A stretch of DNA of 64,000 nt. Source: Chryseobacterium camelliae. Its GTDB lineage: Bacteria; Bacteroidota; Bacteroidia; Flavobacteriales; Weeksellaceae. Made by a program: the position numbers and the translations under genes. Location: assembly GCF_030818575.1 (NCBI RefSeq), contig NZ_JAUTAL010000001.1:3782001-3846000 (forward strand). Direction: 5' to 3'. The notes under the pieces are model-generated. The model saw only the letters and a list, made by a program, of their open reading frames with translations, ran no database searches and was not told the DNA's origin. Numbering within the stretch: the stretch's first letter is position 1; the number at the start of each line of letters is the position of its first letter. Positions 16,701-25,603 of the stretch are shown piece by piece.

Positions 16701-18260
16701 TCAGGAAACGAGGGTTAGGTTCTTGATAAATGCAGAAGGATGTATTCCCACAATCTTTTTAAACTCATGGGAAAAAGCACTGTGTGATGAATACCCTGAG
16801 ATCTCGGCCAGGTGGTTGATTTTGTATTTTCGGTATTGGGGATCATTTTTAAGTTGATCTACAATATATCCGATCCTGAGGCTATTGATGTATTGATTGA
16901 AGTTAGCTTTTTTATGCTTTTTAATAACTGCAGAGAGATACTTGCTATTTACATTCAGGTTATTGGCCAGATAATATTTTGCAACGTTCCTACTGTTAAA
17001 TTCCAGGTTTTCTTCAAATGCCTGTAAACCTCTGAGAATATTTTCCTCGACTTCAGGGGACATTTTTATCTCCGGAGGCCCAGTGCTCTCATTGGTTTCT
17101 GCGATCTCATCAGTATCCTTTTCATAAGGAACCTGGATAATCCCTCTTTCATAAACATCAGCCGTAATCTGCATGTTTTTTTTCTTCTGCTTTCGGATCC
17201 TGTAAATTATAATTCCAAGCAGGCAAATCAGGAGGATACAGGCCACCATAAGGGAATTGGAAATCAACCGGCTTTGATTAAGTTTTTGGGAATACTCCTT
17301 TTTCTCACTGGCAAGAACTTTTCCTACGGCAATGCTTTTATTGTATGAAAACCCATCTTTAAGATTAAGATGCTGAAATTTATAGGTTTTTGCGCTATCA
17401 GGCTCTGCCTTGTCAGCATAGGCCTCTTCAAGATTTCCGGTAATTTCTATTTTCTTTTCATTGAAACCATAAGTATTGGCCAGATCAAGTGCTTTACGAT
17501 AATAGTGAATGGCACTGTCAGGCTGTTTGTTTTTTGAAAATGCAAATCCTATATCATGTAAGATATGGCATCTTAAATAATTATTACCACTGCCTACTAA
17601 ACCAAGCGCTTTCTTTAGATATAGCATGGAGGCTTTGAATTTGTTAACTTCCGAAAGATTATACCCCATATTGCTATAAGCGGAGACCAGAAGCTCATTT
17701 CTTCTGGCCAGGTTCCTGATCTGGAGGTATTCACTAATTGATTTTTCAGAATAGTAAAGCTTTCTTTTATATTCTTTCTCATTCAAAAGGATCAGATAAG
17801 AATTATAAATCATGCCTCTTAATTCATGCCCTTCATCCGTATTTAGGTGTTCGATTTCTGCAATGCCTTTAGAGAGACTTTCTTCAGCCTGCTCCAGGAG
17901 GCCAAGTTTTGCATATTGTGTTCCATACATTCTATAAGACAATGCTTTTCCTACAGCATAATGATTCTTTTCAGAAATTTCGAGTACAATACCGGCATAG
18001 CGGATCGCATTATCGGCATCAGATCTCACATAGCTGTTAAAGGATTTGAGGTAATAAGCTTTCGCCAGGTATTCCGGCTGATTGTCTTTCTGTGCAGCTT
18101 CAATAATATTGTTCAGAACTATATCCGAGCTGTCAGGGAATTTACTGGTAAGATACCGGGCACGGACATACTGTCCCTCAAAATCAAATGGCTGCTGCGA
18201 AAATGAATGAGTCCAAAAAACGGATAGAAAAAATAATAAAATAATTTTCTTAATTAACAT
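16701..18260 (-). CDS. membrane-anchored TPR protein with AraC-type DNA-binding domain
   Basis: The 519-residue protein has an N-terminal signal peptide (ending HSFSQ), about 290 residues of helical TPR-like repeats (for example AVGKALSYRMYGTQYAKLGL and LRCHILHDIGFAFSKNKQPD), and one membrane helix near residues 330-350 (LMVACILLICLLGIIIYRI). A basic stop-transfer follows, then a cytoplasmic C-terminal AraC-type helix-turn-helix (residues ~405-515, with HLAEISGYSSHSAFSHEFKK). This periplasmic-TPR/cytoplasmic-HTH layout is a common Bacteroidota one-component transmembrane regulator. Targets are unknown; the adjoining C1q-like operon is a candidate. Confidence 0.85.
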   Translation of the reverse strand: MLIKKIILLFFLSVFWTHSFSQQPFDFEGQYVRARYLTSKFPDSSDIVLNNIIEAAQKDNQPEYLAKAYYLKSFNSYVRSDADNAIRYAGIVLEISEKNHYAVGKALSYRMYGTQYAKLGLLEQAEESLSKGIAEIEHLNTDEGHELRGMIYNSYLILLNEKEYKRKLYYSEKSISEYLQIRNLARRNELLVSAYSNMGYNLSEVNKFKASMLYLKKALGLVGSGNNYLRCHILHDIGFAFSKNKQPDSAIHYYRKALDLANTYGFNEKKIEITGNLEEAYADKAEPDSAKTYKFQHLNLKDGFSYNKSIAVGKVLASEKKEYSQKLNQSRLISNSLMVACILLICLLGIIIYRIRKQKKKNMQITADVYERGIIQVPYEKDTDEIAETNESTGPPEIKMSPEVEENILRGLQAFEENLEFNSRNVAKYYLANNLNVNSKYLSAVIKKHKKANFNQYINSLRIGYIVDQLKNDPQYRKYKINHLAEISGYSSHSAFSHEFKKIVGIHPSAFIKNLTLVS

Positions 18261-18299
18261 TTGTGATAGGTTATTTGTTTTTAAATATTATGGATCCAA

Positions 18300-19436
18300 T
18301 TACTGAAATAATTCTACAGCAGAATTGACCAGAAACTTTACCTGGTCGGGCCTTCCACGGTCATTTTTTGGGAGGTTATGATAGCTGCCGGTTCGTACGA
18401 TAACCATATTATATTCAGGAATCATAATGATATACTGCCCCTGAAGTCCCAGGAAATAATAGTGTTTTACAGGGTTGTCATGATTGATCCAGAGTCCCAT
18501 ACCGTAAATACCTTCCGAATGTTCGGTAGGAGTCCTCATCTGCTCAATAAATTCTTCATTTAAAATCTGCCTTTGTCCTGCTTTTCCGTTATCCAGAAAG
18601 AGTTGCCCTAATTTTGCAAAATCCCGTGCATTGGAATGGATGCAGCAGTATGTCTTTTCCATGCCGCTTTCGTCTGTGCTCCAAGTAGCATTGTGTTCCA
18701 TGCCCAGGGGAATCCAGAACTTTTCAGACAGATAGCTTGCCAAAGATTGGTTAATTGCTTTTCGTACGGCAAAACCCAGGAGCTGGGTCGAACCGCTTTG
18801 ATATTCAAACCTGTTGCCGGGTTGCTCTTTGAATTTCCTTGAAAATATTGCACTGATGAGGCTTGTACCATAATACGCTTTTGCATTGGGAAGAAAAGGG
18901 TTTTTATAGTTTTCCTCCCAGTCCAGGCCTGATTCCATAATGGCGAGCTGTTTTAGGGTAAGTTCCTTTCCATACTCTTTCTGATCAAACTCCGGGAAAA
19001 AAGTTGAAAACCTGTCATCAAGACTGTGGATTTTCTGCTCCTCGATTGCTTTACCCAGTAGCATAACGGTTACAGCCTTGGCCATGGAAAAAGAATTGGT
19101 AGGAGATGTGGCATGATAGGCATCCCAGTACTGTTCGTGAACCAGTCTTCCGTTTTTTACCACAATAAAAGAAGCTGTACTGGAAGCTTCCAGGTCACGG
19201 ATCAAATCTTCCGGCAGTGGACGTGTATTGTATTCCGGTGCTTTTTCCCAAGGCTTAGGTGTCGCGGTTGCTACTGTGTTGGACGGGAAATAAGATCCGT
19301 CGTCAATATTGGCGCTCAGTTTGCCTTTAAAATAGGTTTTTGAAATCCCGTTAAATATATAGCCATAACCGGTCAGATAAACTAAGATTACGGCCACGGC
19401 AATAACGATCAGCATGATCTGTATAAATAACAGCAT
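18300..19436 (-). CDS. serine hydrolase of the beta-lactamase/esterase family
   Basis: The 378-residue protein has an N-terminal membrane helix (residues 1-24), so it is probably anchored facing the periplasm. The SxxK nucleophile motif is SMAK near residue 117 (TNSFSMAKAVTVM). The Tyr of the YxN-type second motif is in FEYQSGSTQLLG near residue 210. A glycine-rich LGLQGQYIIMIPE segment near the C-terminus is in the position of the KTG-like third motif. These features match the class C beta-lactamase-like hydrolases (EstB type), whose substrates range from esters to D-amino-acid peptides. No partner indicates the substrate. It lies 39 bp upstream of the TPR regulator and could share its transcript. 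Confidence 0.85.
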   Translation of the reverse strand: MLLFIQIMLIVIAVAVILVYLTGYGYIFNGISKTYFKGKLSANIDDGSYFPSNTVATATPKPWEKAPEYNTRPLPEDLIRDLEASSTASFIVVKNGRLVHEQYWDAYHATSPTNSFSMAKAVTVMLLGKAIEEQKIHSLDDRFSTFFPEFDQKEYGKELTLKQLAIMESGLDWEENYKNPFLPNAKAYYGTSLISAIFSRKFKEQPGNRFEYQSGSTQLLGFAVRKAINQSLASYLSEKFWIPLGMEHNATWSTDESGMEKTYCCIHSNARDFAKLGQLFLDNGKAGQRQILNEEFIEQMRTPTEHSEGIYGMGLWINHDNPVKHYYFLGLQGQYIIMIPEYNMVIVRTGSYHNLPKNDRGRPDQVKFLVNSAVELFQ

Positions 19437-19489
19437 AGATTTAGGGATTTGGATTTAAACAAATCTATTCAAAAAAACGTTACAAAAAA

Positions 19490-19509
19490 AGCCCTGATTT
19501 CTCAAGGCT
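19490..19509 (-). terminator. intrinsic terminator of the glycyl-tRNA synthetase gene
   Basis: Arms AGCCCTGA (19490-19497) and TCAAGGCT (19502-19509) pair with one G-U, loop TTTC, followed on the minus strand by seven T. Confidence 0.7.
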
Positions 19510-19515
19510 CTGAAT

Positions 19516-21057
19516 TTATATTTTTGATAGTAAATTTCTGAAACTGGTTTTTTCATCAATGATCCTTCTCAATTCGGAGACCGGAACCCTTTCCTGGGCC
19601 ATCGTATCACGGTCCCTGATCGTTACTGTATGGTCTGTTAATGAGTCATGGTCTATGGTAATACAGTAAGGAGTACCAATGGCATCCTGCCTTCTGTAAC
19701 GCTTGCCGATGGCATCTTTCTCCTCGTAGAAGAGGTTGAAATCGTACTTCAGATCATTAAAGACTTTTTCAGCATATTCTGCCAGACCATCTTTTTTCAT
19801 CAACGGAAGGATTGCTGCTTTTATAGGAGCTAAAGCCGGCGGCAGGGAAAGAACGGTTCTTTCCGATCCGTCTTCAAGCACTTCATCCTTCAGGCAGTGA
19901 GAGAATAAAGCTAGGAAAAGCCTGTCAAGGCCTACGGAAGTTTCCACCACATAAGGAACATAGTTTTCGTTTCTTTCAGGATCAAAGAACTGAAGCTTTC
20001 TTCCGGAGAACTTCTCGTGTGCTTTCAGGTCAAAATCTGTTCTGGAGTGGATCCCTTCCAGCTCTTTGAAGCCAAACGGGAAGTTAAACTCAATATCAGC
20101 TGCTGCATTGGCGTAATGCGCTAATTTTTCATGGTCATGGAAACGGTAATTTTCATTTCCTAAGCCCAGAGCTAAGTGCCAGTTAAGACGAGTTTGTTTC
20201 CACTTCTCGTAGAATTCAAGCTCAGTGCCCGGAGCTACGAAGAACTGCATTTCCATCTGCTCAAACTCACGCATCCTGAAAATAAACTGCCTTGCAACGA
20301 TCTCATTCCTGAACGCTTTACCAATCTGTGCGATCCCGAAAGGAAGTTTGTGGCGTGAAGTCTTCTGTACATTCAGGAAATTAACAAATATCCCCTGAGC
20401 GGTCTCAGGCCTTAGATACAGGTCCATCGCAGAATCTGCGGAAGCCCCTAATTTGGTTCCGAACATCAGGTTAAACTGCCTCACTTCCGTCCAGTTTTTA
20501 GAACCGGTATCCGGATCAGCGATTTCCAGCTCTTCAATCAGTGCTTTTACATCAGCAAGATCTTCATTTTCCAGGGATTTTGCCAGCCTTGTAAGGATCG
20601 CTTCCCTTTTTGCCCTGTATTCAATTACTTTTGGATTCGTAGCTACAAACTGGTCTTTATCAAAAGCGTCGCCAAATCTCTTGGCAGCTTTTTCAATTTC
20701 CTTGTTTTCCTTATCTTCAATTTTGGCGCAGTAATCCTCTACCAGTACATCTGCACGAAAACGTTTTTTAGAATCTTTATTGTCAATTAACGGATCGTTG
20801 AACGCATCTACGTGGCCCGATGCTTTCCATGTTGTAGGGTGCATCAGGATTGCTGAATCAATCCCCACAATATTTTCATTAAGTTGTACCATGGCTTTCC
20901 ACCAGTACTGCTTGATATTGTTTTTAAGTTCGGCACCGTTCTGTCCATAATCATAAACAGCGGATAAACCGTCATAGATCTCACTGGAAGGGAAAATAAA
21001 CCCATATTCCTTAGCATGAGAAATCACTTTTCTGAAAACATCTTCTTGTTTTGCCAT
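19516..21057 (-). CDS. glyS: glycine--tRNA ligase (single-chain, class II)
   Basis: The 513-residue protein charges tRNA-Gly with glycine. It is the alpha2 single-chain form, recognisable from the start (FRKVISHAKEYGFIFPSSEIY then GLSAVYDYGQNGAEL), the class II motif 2 region (FRNEIVARQFIFRMREFEQME), and motif 3 (VGLDRLFLALF). The C-terminal anticodon-binding domain follows (PPALAPIKAAILPL, then RRQDAIGTPYCITID). Length is normal for a bacterial GlyQS-independent enzyme. A -7 box TATTTTTG at 21077-21084 (minus strand) gives a short leader, and a terminator follows the stop. The gene is often called glyS or glyQS in this phylum. Confidence 0.95.
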   Translation of the reverse strand: MAKQEDVFRKVISHAKEYGFIFPSSEIYDGLSAVYDYGQNGAELKNNIKQYWWKAMVQLNENIVGIDSAILMHPTTWKASGHVDAFNDPLIDNKDSKKRFRADVLVEDYCAKIEDKENKEIEKAAKRFGDAFDKDQFVATNPKVIEYRAKREAILTRLAKSLENEDLADVKALIEELEIADPDTGSKNWTEVRQFNLMFGTKLGASADSAMDLYLRPETAQGIFVNFLNVQKTSRHKLPFGIAQIGKAFRNEIVARQFIFRMREFEQMEMQFFVAPGTELEFYEKWKQTRLNWHLALGLGNENYRFHDHEKLAHYANAAADIEFNFPFGFKELEGIHSRTDFDLKAHEKFSGRKLQFFDPERNENYVPYVVETSVGLDRLFLALFSHCLKDEVLEDGSERTVLSLPPALAPIKAAILPLMKKDGLAEYAEKVFNDLKYDFNLFYEEKDAIGKRYRRQDAIGTPYCITIDHDSLTDHTVTIRDRDTMAQERVPVSELRRIIDEKTSFRNLLSKI

Positions 21058-21463
21058 ATATTTTACATCTGAATTGCAAAAATAGGAATTTGGATTCCAA
21101 TATCATGAAATCCTGCGAAAAAAGCAGTTAAAAACTGTTGCAATCCGGCCTTTTGAAATTACAGATTGAGCCCACACCGTATCCATTAACGTCTAGGCGA
21201 TAAGAAGTTTTGTAAAGATAGGGCCTCAGTATTGTTCAATTCAGATGATTTTCAGGAGCCGGGAACCTGCTTTCCGCTGCAATTCCTCATGGCACGGCTC
21301 CGCTTTGCTCCGCCGCACCATTCCGGGATTTCCGCTGCAATCAGGGCTATGGCCAGAAGGCAATCAGGAATTGAAGGATTTCCAGCAGGAATCCGACTCA
21401 TGTAATACTTATTGTCTCATTTTGAGATAATTTAACGATATTTGCAGGATTCAAAATAATACT
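21058..21463. repeat. intergenic region with a GC-rich repeat-like segment (21250-21395)
   Basis: This gap separates glyS from the esterase gene. Around 21250-21395 the sequence is much richer in GC than its surroundings. It contains two copies of TTTCCGCTGCAAT (21271-21283 and 21329-21341), 58 bp apart, flanking CTCCGCTTTGCTCCGC. A frame through this segment reads as low-quality Arg/Pro/Cys-rich sequence and is not a gene. It resembles dispersed GC-rich intergenic repeats that I associate with Chryseobacterium genomes, but copy number cannot be judged from one window. Confidence 0.5.
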
Positions 21464-22519
21464 ATGAAAAAAGCGGGTATTTTAATCATCACTTTTCTCC
21501 TGTCCATACAGTTTTTATCAGCTCAGAACATTCCGGTAGGGAAAGTTGTCACAACCTATATTACGGCAAAAAGCCTGCAAAATAAGGCAGGGGAAAATCC
21601 GCAACGGAGGGTTTCGGTTTATCTTCCGCCGGGTTACGAACAGTCGGAAAAAAGATATCCTGTCATCTATTTTCTGCATGGGTTCTTCTGGAGCGACAGT
21701 CTGTTGGTGAGCAGCGACAAGATCAACCATATTCTGGACCGTGCGATTCATTTGAAAAAGATCAGGCCGGTTATTGTTGTGATGCCGGATGAAAGCACGG
21801 TTTTTAAAGGGAGTTTTTATGCCAACTCAAAATCATCGGGAAATTGGTCAGACTTTACTTCAGTAGATTTAGTCAATGATATTGATAAAAAATACAGAAC
21901 GATCCCGAATAAGGAAAGCCGCGGCATTTCGGGACATTCAATGGGAGGAAACGGAGCATTGAGAAATGCCATCCTTCACCCGGAAGTATTTTCATCCGTA
22001 TATGCTCTTTCTCCGGGTGTTTTAGATGCAAGGTATTTTGCCCTCACAGAAATGGATTCATATAAAAATGCAGCTGATATTAAAGAGATAAAAGATCTTT
22101 CAAAATCCCAAAATGCAAGAATGAACATCATTTTTGCCATTGCAAGAGCATATAACGGAAACCCTTCTAAACCTCCTTTTTTTGCAGACCTGCCTTTTTC
22201 TTTTGACGGAGAACGCTTAAAAGTAAATGCTGAGGCAGTAGAGGACCTAAGAAAGAACTCCACTTCAGAGCTGCTTTTCACGCATTATGAAAATCTTAAG
22301 ATGTTAACAGCGATTAAATTAGACTGGGGGAGGAATGATGAATTCAAACATATCCCGGTCACCTGCAGAAATTTCAGCCAAACCCTCGAAATACTGAAGA
22401 TAAAACATGAAGCTGAAGAGTACATCGGAACCCACGGAAGCGAAGTAAGCAAAGAAAACGGAAGGATTGAGAACAGCATGCTGCCCTTTTTCAATGACCA
22501 TCTGAAGTTTGAGCAATAA
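21464..22519 (+). CDS. secreted esterase (esterase D/antigen 85-like alpha/beta hydrolase)
   Basis: The 351-residue protein has a Sec signal peptide (cleavage near LSA-Q, residue 20). The esterase-fold motifs of the PF00756 type follow: RRVSVYLPPGYE near residue 48, VIYFLHGFFW near residue 67 (oxyanion region), VVMPDES near 105, and the nucleophile motif GHSMGGNGA near residue 157. The His is probably that in GTHGSEV near residue 325. Related enzymes hydrolyse esters in carbohydrate or acyl substrates, including feruloyl esterases. No polysaccharide-utilisation genes surround it, so the substrate is open. Confidence 0.85.
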   Translation: MKKAGILIITFLLSIQFLSAQNIPVGKVVTTYITAKSLQNKAGENPQRRVSVYLPPGYEQSEKRYPVIYFLHGFFWSDSLLVSSDKINHILDRAIHLKKIRPVIVVMPDESTVFKGSFYANSKSSGNWSDFTSVDLVNDIDKKYRTIPNKESRGISGHSMGGNGALRNAILHPEVFSSVYALSPGVLDARYFALTEMDSYKNAADIKEIKDLSKSQNARMNIIFAIARAYNGNPSKPPFFADLPFSFDGERLKVNAEAVEDLRKNSTSELLFTHYENLKMLTAIKLDWGRNDEFKHIPVTCRNFSQTLEILKIKHEAEEYIGTHGSEVSKENGRIENSMLPFFNDHLKFEQ

Positions 22520-22582
22520 TATGACTGAAACTCATTTCTTAAACAGGCTCATTATCGTATGAGCAGTATAAAATGAAATCTC

Positions 22583-22590
22583 TATTTTTG
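22583..22590 (+). promoter_or_regulatory. -7 box placing truC transcription start at its ATG
   Basis: TATTTTTG ends four bases before the ATG at 22595. With the usual distance from box to start, transcription would begin at or next to the A of the ATG, a leaderless message. No clear TTG lies 19-21 bp upstream. Confidence 0.5.
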
Positions 22591-22594
22591 CCGG

Positions 22595-23299
22595 ATGTTA
22601 GAAATCCTGTACCGCGACGAACATATCATTGCCATTAATAAACCCAGCGGACTGCTGGTTCATAAATCTTTTTACTCCGGAGAAGCGGATACATATGCGA
22701 TTCAGGAGCTGAAAAAACAGATCGGGCAAAAAGTATATCCGGTACACCGTTTAGACCGGAAAACTTCAGGCGTTCTGCTGTTTACTTTAGATAAAGAAAC
22801 GCTCAGGACAATGAGTGATCAGTTCGCCACACGGGAAGTCGAAAAGAAATACATTGCTATCCTTCGAGGCTGGACGAAAGAAGAAGAAACCATTGATTAT
22901 GATTTGACTAACGAAAATGAAGTGAAGCAGAATGCCATGACTTACTATCGCCGTCTGCAGACTTCGGAAATCGATTTACCTTTTTTAAAACACCTGACTT
23001 CCAGATATTCCCTGGTGGAAGCTATTCCGGAAACAGGACGGTTTCATCAGTTGAGAAAACATTTTAAACATATTCTGCATCCGATCTTAGGGTGCCGTAA
23101 GCACGGATGCAACAAACAGAACAAATTATTGCTGCAGACTTTTAATATGACCAGAATGACGCTTCATGCTTATCAGCTTGCTTTTACTCATCCCATTACC
23201 AATGAAAGAATAAATGTATATGCTACGATAGATGAAGAATTTAAAAAAGTGGGTGATATCCTCGGTTTTGATCTGACTGCATATGTACAGGATCATTAA
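22595..23299 (+). CDS. truC: tRNA pseudouridine synthase, TruC-like (RluA family)
   Basis: The 234-residue protein starts MLEILYRDEHIIAINKPSGL, nearly the same opening as E. coli TruC, which makes pseudouridine 65 in tRNA. The catalytic motif HRLDRKTSG, with the nucleophilic Asp, is near residue 52. RFHQLRKHF near 150 and MTLHAYQLAFTHP near 187 are further family motifs. There is no S4 domain, as expected for TruC. The start matches the family even though it lies only four bases after a -7 box. The specific tRNA target is inferred from similarity. Confidence 0.9.
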   Translation: MLEILYRDEHIIAINKPSGLLVHKSFYSGEADTYAIQELKKQIGQKVYPVHRLDRKTSGVLLFTLDKETLRTMSDQFATREVEKKYIAILRGWTKEEETIDYDLTNENEVKQNAMTYYRRLQTSEIDLPFLKHLTSRYSLVEAIPETGRFHQLRKHFKHILHPILGCRKHGCNKQNKLLLQTFNMTRMTLHAYQLAFTHPITNERINVYATIDEEFKKVGDILGFDLTAYVQDH

Positions 23300-23445
23300 A
23301 TTGGCTCTGACAATCGGCTGATAAATTGATTGAGAAATTCAAAACCAACGAATTTTCCGCATTTTCAAATTGTGAAAAAACTTTATATTAAAAAGACTGT
23401 ATTGAAACACTTGATTTCATACAGTTTCCTCTTTTCCTCTAAAGC

Positions 23446-23475
23446 TTGAACTTCAACTAAAAATCAGTATCTTTG
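23446..23475 (+). promoter_or_regulatory. pyrD promoter
   Basis: TTG at 23446-23448, 19 bp, TATCTTTG at 23468-23475; the ATG follows 17 bases later. Confidence 0.65.
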
Positions 23476-23492
23476 TATTCCAAAAACAAGGC

Positions 23493-24530
23493 ATGTACAA
23501 ATCGCTGATCCGTCCTATCCTTTTCAAGTTTGATCCTGAAGCCGTGCATCATTTTACCTTTTCGATGCTTAAAAATTTTGGTTTTCTTACCCGGATATTC
23601 TTCCCGAAACCTGTCGCAGACAAACGGCTCGAAAGAGAAGTTTTCGGATTGAAATTTAAAAATCCAGTGGGGCTTGCAGCCGGATTTGATAAAAATGCAG
23701 TCCTCTTCAACGAACTCGCTGATCTCGGTTTCGGATTCGTGGAAATCGGTACGGTGACACCCAGGGCACAGGCCGGAAATCCTAAGAAAAGACTGTTCAG
23801 GCTGATCGAAGACGGTGGGATCATTAACCGGATGGGTTTTAACAACGACGGGCTGGACGCTGCGATTGAAAAGCTGAAAGGCAATAAAGGCAAAATCATC
23901 ATCGGCGGAAACATCGGAAAAAATACAGATACAACTCCTGAACATTATACCCGTGATTATTTGGAGTGCTTTGACGGACTTCATCCTTATGTAGATTATT
24001 TTGTCCTGAATGTGAGCTGCCCGAATGTAGGAAGCCACGCGAAACTGGAAGATGTGGAATACCTGCGGGAACTGATTACGGAAGTTAAAAAAATCAACCA
24101 GTCCAAGACCGTTCAAAAGCCGGTTCTTCTAAAAATTGCCCCGGACTTAAATGACCGCCAGCTCGATGAAATTATTGAGCTTATTGCAGAAACAAAAATC
24201 GACGGAGTGATCGTGTCCAATACTTCAGTGAACAGGGAAGGGCTAAAAACACCACCGGAAGTGCTTGCGCAGATCGGAAATGGCGGATTGAGCGGAAAAC
24301 CAATCCGGGAACGCAGTACCCGAATGATCCGGTATCTCTCTGAAAAAAGCAACCGGTCGTTTCCAATCATCGGTGTTGGCGGTATTCATTCAGCAAAAGA
24401 TGCCATTGAAAAACTGGATGCAGGTGCAAGCCTGGTTCAGTTATATACCGGATTTATCTATGAAGGCCCGGAGCTGATCAATGATATCAATCGCGAAGTA
24501 CTGAAAAGAGCGGGCAGGCTACCGAGATAA
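23493..24530 (+). CDS. pyrD: dihydroorotate dehydrogenase (quinone), class 2
   Basis: The 345-residue enzyme oxidises dihydroorotate to orotate in pyrimidine synthesis, passing electrons to quinone. The N-terminal helices (MYKSLIRPILFKFDPEAVHH) form the membrane and quinone entry typical of class 2. FKNPVGLAAGFDKNA near residue 55 and NRMGFNNDG near 113 are FMN/substrate motifs. The catalytic Ser is in NVSCPNVG near residue 172. VSNTSVNR near 242, GGLSGKP near 267 and IGVGGI near 289 complete the FMN phosphate site. It has its own promoter and a terminator at 24548-24572. Confidence 0.95.
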   Translation: MYKSLIRPILFKFDPEAVHHFTFSMLKNFGFLTRIFFPKPVADKRLEREVFGLKFKNPVGLAAGFDKNAVLFNELADLGFGFVEIGTVTPRAQAGNPKKRLFRLIEDGGIINRMGFNNDGLDAAIEKLKGNKGKIIIGGNIGKNTDTTPEHYTRDYLECFDGLHPYVDYFVLNVSCPNVGSHAKLEDVEYLRELITEVKKINQSKTVQKPVLLKIAPDLNDRQLDEIIELIAETKIDGVIVSNTSVNREGLKTPPEVLAQIGNGGLSGKPIRERSTRMIRYLSEKSNRSFPIIGVGGIHSAKDAIEKLDAGASLVQLYTGFIYEGPELINDINREVLKRAGRLPR

Positions 24531-24547
24531 ATAAGATTATATATAGG

Positions 24548-24572
24548 AAGCAGAATACCAGTATTCTGCTTT
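24548..24572 (+). terminator. intrinsic terminator of pyrD
   Basis: AAGCAGAATA and TATTCTGCTT pair around a four-base loop, followed by TTATTTTTT. It overlaps the stop of the converging lipoprotein gene and may serve both. Confidence 0.7.
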
Positions 24573-25561
24573 TATTTTTTCACTAAATAATATGGTCTGT
24601 CAGATACATTTTCTGTAATTATAAAAAATCTAAGTTGAGGATCCGAATAAGTGTCAAAGTAGTAATACGGGGAATCAAAAAAGCCTTCAATTGGATTTTT
24701 TGGGTATCTTATTCTTACGCTATTATCTTCTGAAGATAAAAACGCAGTTCCTGTGTAATATGTTATGTCTGGACCACATCCGTTTACTGAAAAAAGAGCA
24801 CAGTTAACAGGATGAAATATACGTTTCTTTGCATAATAATTATCAAACTTAACATAACTTATGTTATCCATGTTTTCTAATTTCTTAAAGATATCATTGA
24901 TTTCATTTTCATAGCCATAAGATTCTAATCCATAAATATTGTTTTCTTCCTGTCCAACGTTCATTTTAAAAATCTTACCATTTTCTACAAAATAAACATA
25001 GCTATAAATAACTGCTGCACTATCTTTCGGCTTATTAATATTATTATCATTATTGTCTGATTTTATAGTGTAGGACAAATGTGATTTTAGAATTTTCGCA
25101 ATAATTTTCTTTTGACTTATGGTATCTTCCGGACTTACATTGAGGTCTCTGACTTTCTTTTTCGATTTATCACTGTCATAGATCCAGGTGATGTAATAAT
25201 CATGATCAATAATGTAATGTTGTAAAAGTTCATAGTCTTTTTTAATTTCTATAGAATCTAAAATATTACCATAGTAGTCTAACTTTTGATAGAACTGATC
25301 TTTATTTTGCCTATCTAATTTCAAAATTACGGTCTTTGCCTCTGTATTAATAAAAGAATCATGTATTTTCCCGACAGTTATTTTCTGTATTTTATTTTCT
25401 TTATCTAACTCTTCCAAAGTTCTATAAGTAGATGTATCTATTTTGTTTTCGTACAAAAATTTATAATAATCTTCTACTACATCCTCTCTATGATGTCTGC
25501 CACAACTAATGAGAAAAGTAAGGTATGTAAACAAGCAAAATGCTGAAAATTTTATTTTCAT
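24572..25561 (-). CDS. lipoprotein of unknown function, 329 residues
   Basis: A lipoprotein signal peptide ends in the lipobox LISC with Cys20 (FAFCLF-type hydrophobic core, then GRHHRED). The mature part is rich in Asn, Asp, Lys, Tyr and Ile with a TVGKIHDSFINTEAKTVIL strand region, and contains a poly-Asn/Asp stretch (SDNNDNNINK) near residue 170. I recognise no domain. The gene is visibly more AT-rich than pyrD and the DUF445 gene beside it, so it may be a recent arrival or a fast-evolving surface protein. Confidence 0.8.
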   Translation of the reverse strand: MKIKFSAFCLFTYLTFLISCGRHHREDVVEDYYKFLYENKIDTSTYRTLEELDKENKIQKITVGKIHDSFINTEAKTVILKLDRQNKDQFYQKLDYYGNILDSIEIKKDYELLQHYIIDHDYYITWIYDSDKSKKKVRDLNVSPEDTISQKKIIAKILKSHLSYTIKSDNNDNNINKPKDSAAVIYSYVYFVENGKIFKMNVGQEENNIYGLESYGYENEINDIFKKLENMDNISYVKFDNYYAKKRIFHPVNCALFSVNGCGPDITYYTGTAFLSSEDNSVRIRYPKNPIEGFFDSPYYYFDTYSDPQLRFFIITENVSDRPYYLVKK

Positions 25562-25603
25562 CTTATGATAATAGATTTAAAGGGATAAATGTAATGGAAA
25601 TAA

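Noticed and set aside
21245..21430. 61-codon frame in the glyS-esterase gap
   Set aside because: It runs through the GC-rich repeat-like segment; the Arg/Pro/Cys/Ser-rich translation is typical of a non-coding repeat.
23457..24116. Long minus-strand frame opposite pyrD
   Set aside because: It lies wholly over pyrD, which has complete family motifs on the plus strand.
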